64,000 nucleotides of DNA from Lentisalinibacter salinarum (GTDB lineage: Bacteria; Pseudomonadota; Gammaproteobacteria; Steroidobacterales; Woeseiaceae). A model generated the notes under the pieces. The model saw nothing but the letters and a program-made list of their open reading frames with translations, searched no databases and was not told the DNA's origin. Both the position numbers and the translations under genes were made by a program. This document shows positions 16,337 through 24,529 of the stretch, piece by piece (position 1 is the first letter of the stretch; each line of letters starts with the position of its first letter). The stretch covers positions 372,001-436,000 of the forward strand of contig NZ_JAPDRH010000004.1 in NCBI RefSeq assembly GCF_040706555.1. The letters run 5' to 3'.

Positions 16337-17683
16337 TCAGGTCTCCTGGTGATTACGAGAGGGATGACGGGAGGTGCCGAGTTTTCGTTCCAGCGTCTTG
16401 CGCGAAATGTCCAGGCGTCTGGCGGCGGCCGACTTGTTGCCGCCGCTCGCTTCGAGGACGCGGTTCATGTGATGGCATTTGACCTGTTCCAGCGTCCAGT
16501 CCAGCGGGTAATCGGGCGGTTCGGCGGAGTGCTCGCCGGGTTGCAGCGAGTCGGGCGGCAATCCGCCGAGGTGCAGCGTCCGTTCTACCACATTGCGCAG
16601 CTCCCGCACGTTGCCCGGCCAGTCGTGGGCCTCGAACGCGGCCAGGTGCGCCGGCTCCAGCGGCGTGGCCGGCAGGCCCATGTCGGCCGCCAGCCGATCC
16701 GCGAAATGGGCCGCCAGCAGAGGAATATCCTGCCGCCGCTCCCTGAGAGGCGGAACCCCGATGCGGATGACGTTGAGGCGGTAGTAGAGGTCCTCCCGGA
16801 AGCGGCCCGCCGCGACCAGGTCCGCCAGGTTGTCCTGGGTGGACGCCACGATGCGACAGTCCACGGGAATCTCCCGGTCGGAACCCACCGGCCGGACGGT
16901 TTGTTCCTCCAGCGCGCGCAGCAGTTTCACCCCCATCTCGATCGGCATCTCGTTGATCTCGTCGAGGTACAGCGTGCCCCCGCGAGCGGCGACGAATAGC
17001 CCCTCGCGCTTGCGGTCGGCGCTGGTGAATGCGCCCCGCGCATGGCCGAACAGCTCGCTCTCCAGCAGCTCCGGCGCGATGGCGGCGCAGTTGATCGGCA
17101 CGAACGGGCCGCGGCGCCCGCTCTCCTCGTGCAGCAGGCGCGCGACGAGCTCCTTGCCCGTGCCGGTCTCACCCTCGATCAGCGCGGTCGCACGGGTTGG
17201 CGCGACGCGTCCGATCAGCGATCTCACCGCCTGGATGGCGGGGCTGTCGCCGATGAGTCTCCGCGACACCGCTGCGTGGTTGCGCGGGCGGGTCGGCGTG
17301 ACGGGAATGCGGGCCGGTGCCGCCAGTGCCTCCACCAGTTGATCCGTCGAGAAGGGGCGCAGGAGCACGTCGGCGGCGCCGCCGCGCAGGGCCTCGATCG
17401 CCATCTTCGCCTGTTCTTCGCCGGCAATCACGAGGATCTCTTGCGGTAGTCCCTTGCACGCGTCGAGCGTCTGGCGCAGGGTGCTCCACGATGCCTCCGG
17501 ATCCACCACCACCAGCCGGTGGAAGCGGCATCGCCCCATCAGCCGGCGCGCTTCGTCCAGATCCGGCGCCTGGTCCACGAGGAGAAAATGCCGGGAGAGC
17601 GCGCGCAGCAGGCGCGACGCTTCCGATGGAGCGCCCCCGACGAGCAGGATGGAGGTGGGTCGGGACACGGATTCTCCGGTCAT
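16337..17683 (-). CDS. Sigma-54-dependent activator with degenerate receiver domain
   Basis: A 448-residue NtrC-family protein. The N-terminal receiver-like domain (10-122) lacks the acidic pair (Gly16-Gly17 instead), keeps Asp61, and has Ala87 and Arg109 at the conserved Thr and Lys positions, so ordinary phosphorylation is unlikely. The AAA+ domain (about 142-370) has Walker A GETGTGKE (171-178), the sigma-54 contact loop as GAFTSA (217-222) instead of GAFTGA, Walker B GGTLYLDEINEM, and the arginine-finger region further on. A Fis-type HTH ends the protein (GGNKSAAARRLDISRKTLER). It sits between the fdh and cofactor operons and probably controls one or both. Confidence 0.9.
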   Translation of the reverse strand: MTGESVSRPTSILLVGGAPSEASRLLRALSRHFLLVDQAPDLDEARRLMGRCRFHRLVVVDPEASWSTLRQTLDACKGLPQEILVIAGEEQAKMAIEALRGGAADVLLRPFSTDQLVEALAAPARIPVTPTRPRNHAAVSRRLIGDSPAIQAVRSLIGRVAPTRATALIEGETGTGKELVARLLHEESGRRGPFVPINCAAIAPELLESELFGHARGAFTSADRKREGLFVAARGGTLYLDEINEMPIEMGVKLLRALEEQTVRPVGSDREIPVDCRIVASTQDNLADLVAAGRFREDLYYRLNVIRIGVPPLRERRQDIPLLAAHFADRLAADMGLPATPLEPAHLAAFEAHDWPGNVRELRNVVERTLHLGGLPPDSLQPGEHSAEPPDYPLDWTLEQVKCHHMNRVLEASGGNKSAAARRLDISRKTLERKLGTSRHPSRNHQET

Positions 17684-17735
17684 CGTTCCTCAGGCGCAGC
17701 ACGCCGGCGAGAGAACCGCAACAAGCGTAGGCTTT

Positions 17736-17781
17736 GCGTCAAAATGACGCAAGCGGATGATCCGGTCGGACAATTTGTCGC
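17736..17781. promoter_or_regulatory. Tandem dyads between the sigma-54 activator and mobA
   Basis: Site one, GCGTCA-AAA-TGACGC (17736-17750), is a perfect inverted repeat. Site two, CGGACA-ATT-TGTCGC (17767-17781), matches the same pattern at ten of twelve arm positions. Their centres are 31 bp apart, three helical turns, so two dimers would bind the same face. They lie about 60-90 bp upstream of the activator start and about 125-155 bp upstream of mobA. Confidence 0.5.
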
Positions 17782-17896
17782 TGTATCCCTGGTGCGATGC
17801 CCGGTGAACGCCGCAGGCGACTGGTCCGCGAAGGGCTTTTCGTGCACGATTCCCGGCCGGCACGACAGACACGACAGCAAGGTGGATCCTGGCGAC

Positions 17897-18526
17897 ATGA
17901 CAGACAGGCGGAAGCAGGTGACCGGCGTCATCCTCGCCGGTGGCCGGGCGACGCGCATGGGCGGTGTGGACAAGGGGCTGGTGCCGGTCAGCGGCAGGCC
18001 CATGGCCGCCTGGGTGCTCGACACCCTGGCTCCGCAGGTGGCCGAGGTGCTGATCAACGCCAATCGCAGTCATGAGAGTTACCGGGAGTTCGGATGCCCC
18101 GTCGTCGCGGACGCCGACCAGGAGTTCCGGGGTCCGCTCGCGGGCATCGAGAGCGGCCTGCGGGCGGCACGAACGCCCTGGGTCGTCTTCGCGCCGTGCG
18201 ATTCGCCACTGCTCTGCGACGACCTGGTGCTGCGGCTGCACGCTGCCGCCTCCGCGGCGCACACGCGCATCGCAGTCGCTCACGACGGCCGGAGGCTGCA
18301 ACCGGTCTTCGCGTTGCTGGAGCGCAGCCTTCACGGCGACCTGGTTCGTTATCTCGACGAGGGAGGGCGCAAGATCGACCGGTGGTATGACGCACACGGA
18401 TATGCGACCGCCGATTTCAGCGACGTACCCGCGTCGTTCGAGAATATCAATGCGCCGGACGACAAGCGGGCCCTGGAAGAGGGCCTCGCCGAACGTGTCC
18501 GGACGAGCCCGAAGGACCGCGGATGA
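17897..18526 (+). CDS. mobA: Molybdenum cofactor guanylyltransferase
   Basis: A 209-residue nucleotidyltransferase that joins GMP to molybdopterin to make the guanine dinucleotide cofactor needed by the formate dehydrogenase. The GTP-binding loop VILAGGRATRMGGVDKGL spans about residues 10-27, followed by the substrate segment FRGPLAGIESGL and the metal-binding APCDSPLL. The start at 17897 places the loop at the usual distance from the N-terminus; the frame is open far upstream. The stop overlaps moeA by 4 bp (ATGA). First gene of the rightward cofactor operon. Confidence 0.93.
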   Translation: MTDRRKQVTGVILAGGRATRMGGVDKGLVPVSGRPMAAWVLDTLAPQVAEVLINANRSHESYREFGCPVVADADQEFRGPLAGIESGLRAARTPWVVFAPCDSPLLCDDLVLRLHAAASAAHTRIAVAHDGRRLQPVFALLERSLHGDLVRYLDEGGRKIDRWYDAHGYATADFSDVPASFENINAPDDKRALEEGLAERVRTSPKDRG

Positions 18527-19809
18527 ATATGAGTGGAAAGATGAACGAAGTTCACAAGCATGACGATTGTTGCGCCGACGGCCACGCCGGTGCGGCGCTG
18601 AAGCTGGCAGACGCGCGGTCGCGCATCCTCGCCGAGGCGCATCCGGTCGGCGGCGAAGAGATGCTGCCGGTGCGCAGCGCCCTCGGCCGGGTACTGGCCG
18701 CAGATGTCGTGTCGCGGATGGACGTCCCTTCGCACACGAACTCGGCCATGGACGGCTATGCCCTGAGCGGGAAGGAACTCGGCGCCGAAGGAGAGCTCCG
18801 GCTGAAAGTGATCGGCACCGCCGCCGCCGGCCGGCCGTTCGACGGCGAAGTGTCTGCCGGCGAATGCGTACGCATCATGACCGGGGCAACGCTTCCGCCG
18901 GGCGCCGATACGGTGGTCATGCAGGAGCGGGTCACGCGTGAGGGCGACACGGCGGTGATCGCGGACGGACAGACACCGGGGCAGCACGTGCGCCAGGCGG
19001 GCGAGGACATCGCAGCCGGCGACGTGGCGCTCGCGGCCGGCACGCGCCTCATGCCGGCCGAGCTCGGCATGCTCGCCTCGCTGGGCGTAGGCGAGGTCAG
19101 GGTTCGCCGCCGGCCCCGCGTGGCGTTCTTCTCCACGGGCGACGAACTGAGACCCGTCGGCGAGCCGCTCGCAACGGGCCAGATCTACGACAGCAACCGC
19201 TATACGATCCACGGCATGCTGACCCGGCTCGGCGTCGAGACCATCGACATGGGCATCGTGCCCGACGAGCGCGAGGCGGTGGAAAGGGCATTCGCGGATG
19301 CTGCGAGTCTCGCGGATGCCGTCGTGACCTCCGGCGGCGTCTCCGTGGGCGATGCGGATTACGTCACGCAGACCCTGGAGCGCAGCGGTTCGATCGGCTT
19401 CTGGAAAGTGGCGATGAAGCCGGGCCGGCCGCTGGCCTTCGGACACATCGGCGACGCGCTGTTCTTCGGCCTGCCCGGCAATCCCGTCTCCGCCATGGCC
19501 ACCTTCTATCAGCTCGTGCAGCCGGCGCTGCAAGCGCTCGCGGGGATGCCGGACGCCGGGCCGCCGCTCTCCGTGAAGGCCGTCGCCGCCGTGCCGCTGC
19601 GCAAGAAGCCGGGCCGGCGCGAATTCCAGCGGGGCTGCCTCGAACGTAGCGGAGACGGCGGGCTCGCGGTGCGGCCCGCGGGCCGTCAGGGATCGGGCGT
19701 TCTGAGTTCCATGGGCGCAGCCGATTGCTTTATCGTGCTGGCCGAGGACACCGGCCCGATCGAGGCCGGCGACGAGGTCGAGGTTCAACCCTTCGCCGCC
19801 TTCGTGTGA
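18523..19809 (+). CDS. moeA: Molybdopterin molybdotransferase
   Basis: A 428-residue MoeA protein, which inserts molybdate into adenylylated molybdopterin. Visible motifs: the domain with NSAMDGYALSGKEL (about 71-84), VRIMTGATLPPGADTVVMQE, the MoCF-like domain with FFSTGDELRPVG, SGGVSVGDADYV, and PGNPVSAMATFY. The C-terminal domain IV is present (REFQRGCLERSGDG, then GVLSSMGAADCFIVL). An extra histidine/cysteine-containing leader (MNEVHKHDDCCADGHAG) precedes the conserved part. Translationally coupled to mobA. Confidence 0.93.
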   Translation: MNMSGKMNEVHKHDDCCADGHAGAALKLADARSRILAEAHPVGGEEMLPVRSALGRVLAADVVSRMDVPSHTNSAMDGYALSGKELGAEGELRLKVIGTAAAGRPFDGEVSAGECVRIMTGATLPPGADTVVMQERVTREGDTAVIADGQTPGQHVRQAGEDIAAGDVALAAGTRLMPAELGMLASLGVGEVRVRRRPRVAFFSTGDELRPVGEPLATGQIYDSNRYTIHGMLTRLGVETIDMGIVPDEREAVERAFADAASLADAVVTSGGVSVGDADYVTQTLERSGSIGFWKVAMKPGRPLAFGHIGDALFFGLPGNPVSAMATFYQLVQPALQALAGMPDAGPPLSVKAVAAVPLRKKPGRREFQRGCLERSGDGGLAVRPAGRQGSGVLSSMGAADCFIVLAEDTGPIEAGDEVEVQPFAAFV

Positions 19810-19834
19810 GCGGCGCACAAGCAGAGAGGACGGC

Positions 19835-20365
19835 ATGAGTCATTCGAGCGGCAAGCGTGAATTCGCCCCCTTGAGGATCGCGGTACTGACGGTGTCAGAC
19901 AGCCGGACGGAGGAGACCGACAAGTCGGGCCGGCTGCTGGCCGAGAGGCTGGAGAAGGCCGGGCACCGGCTTGCGGACAAGCAGATCGTGCCCGACGACG
20001 TCTATCGCGTGCGGGCCGTCGTGGCGGGCTGGATCGCGGGCGACGATGTCGACGCGGTCATTACGACCGGCGGTACCGGCGTCACGGGCCGGGACGGGAC
20101 GCCCGAAGCGGTAGCCCCGCTGCTGGACAAGGTGATCGACGGCTTCGGCGAGACGTTCCGTGCGATCTCTTTCCAGCAGATCCGGACTTCGACCATGCAG
20201 TCGCGAGCGCTGGCCGGCGTGGCGAACGGCACGTACGTCTTCTGCGTGCCTGGTTCTTCCGGGGCCTGCGCGACGGCCTGGGACGAGCTGATCGGCGCCC
20301 AGCTCGACATCCGCACCCGCCCGTGCAACCTCGCCGAGCTGATGCCCCGGCTGCTCGAGAAGTGA
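19835..20365 (+). CDS. moaB: Molybdopterin adenylyltransferase-type protein (MoaB)
   Basis: A 176-residue MoaB/Mog-family protein. It has the N-terminal strand RIAVLTVSDSRTEETDKSG, the MPT-binding TTGGTGVTGRDGTPEAV (about 70-86), and PGSSGACATAWDELI near the C-terminus. These proteins adenylylate molybdopterin before MoeA acts (demonstrated for Mog; MoaB in many bacteria). It lies 25 bp after moeA. Confidence 0.9.
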   Translation: MSHSSGKREFAPLRIAVLTVSDSRTEETDKSGRLLAERLEKAGHRLADKQIVPDDVYRVRAVVAGWIAGDDVDAVITTGGTGVTGRDGTPEAVAPLLDKVIDGFGETFRAISFQQIRTSTMQSRALAGVANGTYVFCVPGSSGACATAWDELIGAQLDIRTRPCNLAELMPRLLEK

Positions 20366-20414
20366 TGCGCCGCGCGCGGCGGTACGGCACCCTATCGGCG
20401 GGAGTCTCCCTGAC

Positions 20415-21473
20415 ATGATGCTGCTGGTCGGCACGGAGAAAGGCCTGTTCCGCGTCCGCACGGAAGAGGCAGGCGGGCGCTGGCGCATCGACGGTCCGCA
20501 TCTCGCTGGCTACCCGGTGCTGCATACTCTCGCCGCGCCCGACGGCACCCTCTATGCCGCGACGGCGCACAAGATCTGGGGTGCCCACATCTACGCGAGC
20601 ACGGACGGGGGGGGCACCTGGTCCGCGCTCGAGGGCGTGCCGCAGTATGCGGCGGACAGCGGACGCGGGGCGACGAACTCGATCTGGTGTCTGGCGGCCG
20701 CCGACGACCGCCTGTTCGCCGGCATCGACCCCGCCGGACTGTTCGTGAGCGACGACCGCGGCGGCAGCTGGCAGCCGGTGCCTGGTCTGAACGAGCATCC
20801 GACGCGCTCCACCTGGGAGCCCTCCAGGGGCTGTTTCGCCGTTCACTCCGTCTGCGTCGATCCGAAGCGCCCGGGGAACATCGTCGCCGCGGTGTCCGCC
20901 GGTGGTGCCTATCGCAGCGAGGACGGCGGCGCGACCTGGCAGCCGGCCAACGCCGGCGTCCGCGCCGAGAACCTGCCGGAGCGCTATCCCGAGACCGGCC
21001 ACAACGTGCACCGCGTCGTCATGCATCCGCGCCGGCCGGAGCGTCTGTACCGGCAGTGCTACAACGGCACGTACCGCAGCGACGACGGCGCACGCAGCTG
21101 GACGGAGATAACGGCGGGCCTGCCCAGCGACTTCGGCTACGGGATCGGGGTCGACCCGCATGACCCGGACATCGTCTTCCAGATACCCGAATCGAGCTCC
21201 CACCTGCGCGCACCGGTGGACGGCATGCTGCGCGTCTACCGAAGCCGGGACGCGGGCGCCACGTGGGAGTCAGCGAGCCGGGGGCTGCCCACGGAGCACG
21301 TCTACGTGACGGTGCTGCGGGAAGCGCTGGACACGGACTCGCGGAATCCCTGCGGCGTGTATTTCGGCACCTCCGGCGGCCAGTTGTTCGCGAGCGCGGA
21401 TGCCGGCGGCCGCTGGCAGGAGATTGCGAGCTATCTGCCGCGCGTGCTGAGCGTAAAGGCTGTGCAGGGGTAG
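20415..21473 (+). CDS. BNR/Asp-box beta-propeller protein in the cofactor operon
   Basis: A 352-residue protein built of repeated Asp-box units: STDGGGTWSAL, SDDRGGSWQPV, SEDGGATWQPA, SDDGARSWTEI, SRDAGATWESA and SADAGGRWQEI, which predicts a six- or seven-bladed propeller as in sialidase-like proteins. It has no signal peptide and no sialidase active-site set that I can see, so it is probably cytoplasmic and not a glycosidase. It lies between moaB (49 bp) and yqeC (7 bp), in line with the operon; why a propeller belongs there is unknown. Confidence 0.75.
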   Translation: MMLLVGTEKGLFRVRTEEAGGRWRIDGPHLAGYPVLHTLAAPDGTLYAATAHKIWGAHIYASTDGGGTWSALEGVPQYAADSGRGATNSIWCLAAADDRLFAGIDPAGLFVSDDRGGSWQPVPGLNEHPTRSTWEPSRGCFAVHSVCVDPKRPGNIVAAVSAGGAYRSEDGGATWQPANAGVRAENLPERYPETGHNVHRVVMHPRRPERLYRQCYNGTYRSDDGARSWTEITAGLPSDFGYGIGVDPHDPDIVFQIPESSSHLRAPVDGMLRVYRSRDAGATWESASRGLPTEHVYVTVLREALDTDSRNPCGVYFGTSGGQLFASADAGGRWQEIASYLPRVLSVKAVQG

Positions 21474-21480
21474 CCGGTCC

Positions 21481-22245
21481 GTGAATTCTTCAGTCTCGGA
21501 ACTGGTCGATCTGCTCGGCGTGCGCGAGGGCATCGTGTCCGTCGTCGGGGCCGGCGGCAAGAAATCACTCATCTACGCGCTCGTCCGCGGTCACGGCGGG
21601 CGCGTGGCCCTGACCGCCACGGCACACACCACCGGTTTCCCGGCGGACCTGCCCGTCGAGCGGGTCGTCGACAAGGAGTCGGCGCTACAGGAGCGTATCG
21701 CGGAAATCCCGGGCGACCGTTCGGTCGCTTATGCCTGCCCGTCCGGCAAGCCGGGCAGGCACGCCGGCGTGAGCGCGGACACGATACGAGCGATCCACGA
21801 GCAGGGAGGTTTCGTCGCGACCTTCGTCAAGGCGGATGGAGCGCGGATGCGGCAGGTGAAGGCGCCGGCTCCGGACGAGCCGCTGATCGTGCCCGGCTCT
21901 GCCACGGTCGTTCCCGTGCTTTCGATCCGCGCGGTGGGCGAGCCGCTCACCGAACAGGTCGCGCATCGCGTCGAGCGCGTGGAAGCCGCCACCGGGCTGG
22001 CACGGGGCGCGACCATCACACCGGAGGCGCTCGGCCGCCTGCTGGCCAGCGGGCAGGGCGCGTTGCAGGGCACGGAAGGCGTGCGCGTTGCTCCGGTTAT
22101 CAACATGGTGGACAATGCCCGGCAAGAGGAACTGGCCCGGGCCACCGCCACTGCGGCGCTCGCGATGACCTCGCGCTTCGACCGCGTGCTCCTGTGCAGT
22201 CTGCGATCAGGCTCGGAATCCGTAGTATCCGTCGTTACGAGATGA
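21481..22245 (+). CDS. yqeC: YqeC-family molybdoenzyme accessory protein
   Basis: A 254-residue protein with a GTG start. A P-loop-like GAGGKKSLIYAL (23-34), TATAHT and the later segment TFVKADGARMRQVKAPAPDEP (in part) match the family called selenium-dependent hydroxylase accessory protein YqeC. It is linked in other genomes to molybdenum hydroxylase maturation. Here no selenocysteine gene is seen and the formate dehydrogenase uses cysteine, so the family name may not describe its job in this organism. Its stop overlaps the next start by 4 bp. Confidence 0.8.
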   Translation: MNSSVSELVDLLGVREGIVSVVGAGGKKSLIYALVRGHGGRVALTATAHTTGFPADLPVERVVDKESALQERIAEIPGDRSVAYACPSGKPGRHAGVSADTIRAIHEQGGFVATFVKADGARMRQVKAPAPDEPLIVPGSATVVPVLSIRAVGEPLTEQVAHRVERVEAATGLARGATITPEALGRLLASGQGALQGTEGVRVAPVINMVDNARQEELARATATAALAMTSRFDRVLLCSLRSGSESVVSVVTR

Positions 22246-22520
22246 GCACGATCACCATACGCATACCCACGCCTCTCCGGCCATTCGTCGGCGATGCGGC
22301 TACCCTCGATGCCGATGCCGACACGGTGGGAGAGGCGCTCGAGCGGGTCGGCGCCGACCATCCGGGGTTCCTGCAGCGCCTCTTCGTCCGGCCGGGCGAG
22401 TTGCGGCCGTATGTGAACGTATTCGTCGGTGCCGACAATGTGCGTTCGTCGTCCGGGCTCGATACGCCGGTCGCCGAAGGCGACGTGATCAGTATCGTCC
22501 CCGCCGTGGCCGGCGGCTGA
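22242..22520 (+). CDS. moaD: MoaD/ThiS-type sulfur carrier
   Basis: A 92-residue beta-grasp protein: IRIPTPLRPFVGDAATLD at the N-terminus, TVGEALERVGADHPGF, and the C-terminus GDVISIVPAVAGG ending in the Gly-Gly tail that is adenylylated and thiocarboxylated. The ATG at 22242 overlaps the yqeC stop (ATGA) and gives the normal family length. The partner E1 is probably the MoeB-rhodanese protein at 3092-4231. No moaE or moaC is visible in the window. Confidence 0.85.
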   Translation: MSTITIRIPTPLRPFVGDAATLDADADTVGEALERVGADHPGFLQRLFVRPGELRPYVNVFVGADNVRSSSGLDTPVAEGDVISIVPAVAGG

Positions 22521-22538
22521 GCGAGGAACGGAGGGCGT

Positions 22539-23630
22539 ATGGACCGGAAAGTACGACGGCTGGCCGATTTCGTGGCCCGGCAGGACACGGACGACGGCAG
22601 CAGCCGGAGCGAGGATCCGCTGGTCGACCGGTTCGGACGCGGCCTCCGCGATCTGCGGATCTCGGTGACCGACCGGTGTAATTTCCGCTGCACCTACTGC
22701 ATGCCGGAAGAGAAGTACCACAGCGGCTTCAAGTTCCTCAGCACCGAGGAGCGACTCGACTTCGGCGAGATCGTCCGGCTGGTGCGTCTGTTCACGGGTG
22801 CCGGCGTGCGCAAGCTCCGGATCACGGGGGGAGAACCCCTGCTGCGCCCGGCCCTTGGCGACCTCATCGGTGACCTGCGCAGCGTGCCGGGCATCGAGGA
22901 GATCGCACTGACGACCAATGGCATTTTGCTGGCGCAGCATGCGGCGGCACTGAAGGCCGCCGGCCTGGATCGCGTCACCGTGAGTCTCGACGCAGTGGAC
23001 GATGATCTGTTCCGGCGGATGAACGGGGGTCGCGGCGGGCTGGACCGGGTCATGGACGGCATCGACGCTGCGATCGACGCCGACCTTGCGCCGGTCAAGA
23101 TCAACGCGGTCGTCCAGCGCGGCGTGAACGATGCCGCGGTCCTGGATCTGCTCGAACGCTTCCGGGGAACCGGCGCCATCGTCCGTCTCATCGAGTACAT
23201 GGACGTCGGCAACATCAATCACTGGAGCGAATCGGATACCGTGCCGTCCGCCGAACTCCGGGCACGCATCCACGAGCGCTGGCCGCTCAGGGAGGAACGC
23301 CGAAACCACGCCGGTGAGACCGCCACCCGCTATCTGTACGAGGACGGGCAGGGGGAGATCGGCTTCATCTCCTCCGTGACCGAGCCCTTCTGCGGCTCCT
23401 GCCACCGCGCGCGGCTGTCGTCCGACGGCCAGCTGTTTACGTGTCTCTTCGCTACCGCCGGCACCGACCTGCGGACGCCGCTGCGCGGCGGTGCGGGCGA
23501 CGACGAACTCCGCGATATCATCGATCGTGTCTGGTCGCGGCGGGCGGATCGCTACAGCGAACAGCGTGACGAGCTGCGCCGGAAGGGCCGTGGCATCCAG
23601 AAAATGGAGATGCACTACATCGGCGGCTGA
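22539..23630 (+). CDS. moaA: GTP 3',8-cyclase, radical SAM
   Basis: A 363-residue radical SAM enzyme for the first step of molybdopterin synthesis. The N-terminal cluster motif is CNFRCTYC (Cys47, 51, 54), SAM binding is indicated by RKLRITGGEPLLR, and the second, GTP-binding cluster by CGSCHRARLSSDGQLFTC near 290-307. The C-terminus ends in the conserved Gly-Gly (HYIGG). An N-terminal extension of about 35 residues (with VARQDTDDGSSRSED) precedes the conserved core. Read in line with moaD (18 bp gap). Confidence 0.95.
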   Translation: MDRKVRRLADFVARQDTDDGSSRSEDPLVDRFGRGLRDLRISVTDRCNFRCTYCMPEEKYHSGFKFLSTEERLDFGEIVRLVRLFTGAGVRKLRITGGEPLLRPALGDLIGDLRSVPGIEEIALTTNGILLAQHAAALKAAGLDRVTVSLDAVDDDLFRRMNGGRGGLDRVMDGIDAAIDADLAPVKINAVVQRGVNDAAVLDLLERFRGTGAIVRLIEYMDVGNINHWSESDTVPSAELRARIHERWPLREERRNHAGETATRYLYEDGQGEIGFISSVTEPFCGSCHRARLSSDGQLFTCLFATAGTDLRTPLRGGAGDDELRDIIDRVWSRRADRYSEQRDELRRKGRGIQKMEMHYIGG

Positions 23631-23679
23631 ACCCGGCCGGCGATGCCGCGTCATCGAGGGGAATGCGGGAGCAGCACCA

Positions 23680-24144
23680 ATGAGCAGCCGTGACGAGATC
23701 CGCCGCAACGAACGCACCGTCGATGCGGGCGAAGCCGACGACGCGCGGGTCTGCTTCATCGGCGAGATCCGCACCCCCTGGCCCGACCGGGATGCGTGCC
23801 CGCGGCAGGGCAGTTACGACGGCCCCGAATGCCGCCTGGTGGTCGAGCCTGTCTGGCACCCGGCCCTCGAAGGGCTGGAAGCGAACGAGAAACTCGAGGT
23901 GCTCTACTGGCTCGACCGCAGCCGCCGCGACCTCGTGGCCCAGAGTCCCGGCAACGACGGCCGGACGAAAGGGACCTTCGCGCTGCGTTCACCGAACCGG
24001 CCCAATCCCATCGGCACGTCGCTCGTGCGCCTCGTCGGCATCGAGGACGGCGTGATCACGGTGCGCGGTCTCGACTGCGTCGACGGCACGCCGCTGCTCG
24101 ACATCAAGCCCCATCGCTGTCCGCATGGCGGCAAGGCGGGCTGA
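23680..24144 (+). CDS. TsaA/TrmO-like SAM-dependent methyltransferase
   Basis: A 154-residue protein with the TsaA (TrmO) beta-barrel motifs: CFIGEIRTPWPDRDACPRQG (about 25-44), LEVLYWLDRSRRD, then GTFALRSPNRPNPIGTSLVR (about 98-117) and CVDGTPLLDIKPH. Characterised TrmO methylates the t6A37 nucleoside of tRNA, but it is longer (about 235 residues in E. coli). Short TsaA proteins also occur beside molybdenum genes, where the substrate is unknown. It follows moaA by 49 bp and is the last gene of the operon. Confidence 0.75.
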   Translation: MSSRDEIRRNERTVDAGEADDARVCFIGEIRTPWPDRDACPRQGSYDGPECRLVVEPVWHPALEGLEANEKLEVLYWLDRSRRDLVAQSPGNDGRTKGTFALRSPNRPNPIGTSLVRLVGIEDGVITVRGLDCVDGTPLLDIKPHRCPHGGKAG

Positions 24145-24196
24145 GGGTGAGGCGGTCCCGTACAGGACCAACAAGCGCCCGGGTCTTGTGGCCCGG

Positions 24197-24529
24197 TCAA
24201 CGGATCAGCACTGCCCACTCCTCGTCGGAGGAATGACTCCCGGCACACACTGAATGGAAGAACGCGCGGGAACAGTCGAGGGCTTCCAGTAGTCGTTCGA
24301 GCCGTGCCACACGTGCGTTGTCCGGCTCTTCGAGGCCGGCCGCCAATTGCCGGAGTGCTTGTGCCCGTCTTTCGGTGAATGCCTGGATCTGAAGATCTTG
24401 CTCCCGGGACATATCGGACCCCTTCAGTCCAGCGGCTCTCACCATTGACTCGATCTGTTTACAGCGAGCCTCAAGCATCTTCTCCAACGCATGGATCTCG
24501 GAATCAGTCGCCGTGTTGGATCGGCACAT
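24197..24529 (-). CDS. Hypothetical helical protein
   Basis: A 110-residue, charged, mostly helical protein (EIHALEKMLEARCKQIESMV; QAFTERRAQALRQLAAGLEE) with three cysteines. I do not recognise the family. The start at 24529 is preceded by AGGTG at a suitable distance; the same frame is open up to 24646. It is convergent with the TsaA-like gene and has no obvious functional partner. Confidence 0.5.
   Translation of the reverse strand: MCRSNTATDSEIHALEKMLEARCKQIESMVRAAGLKGSDMSREQDLQIQAFTERRAQALRQLAAGLEEPDNARVARLERLLEALDCSRAFFHSVCAGSHSSDEEWAVLIR

Noticed and set aside
21729..23774. A 680-codon open frame antisense to yqeC, moaD and moaA
   Set aside because: No recognisable domain; it lies opposite three well-identified genes.
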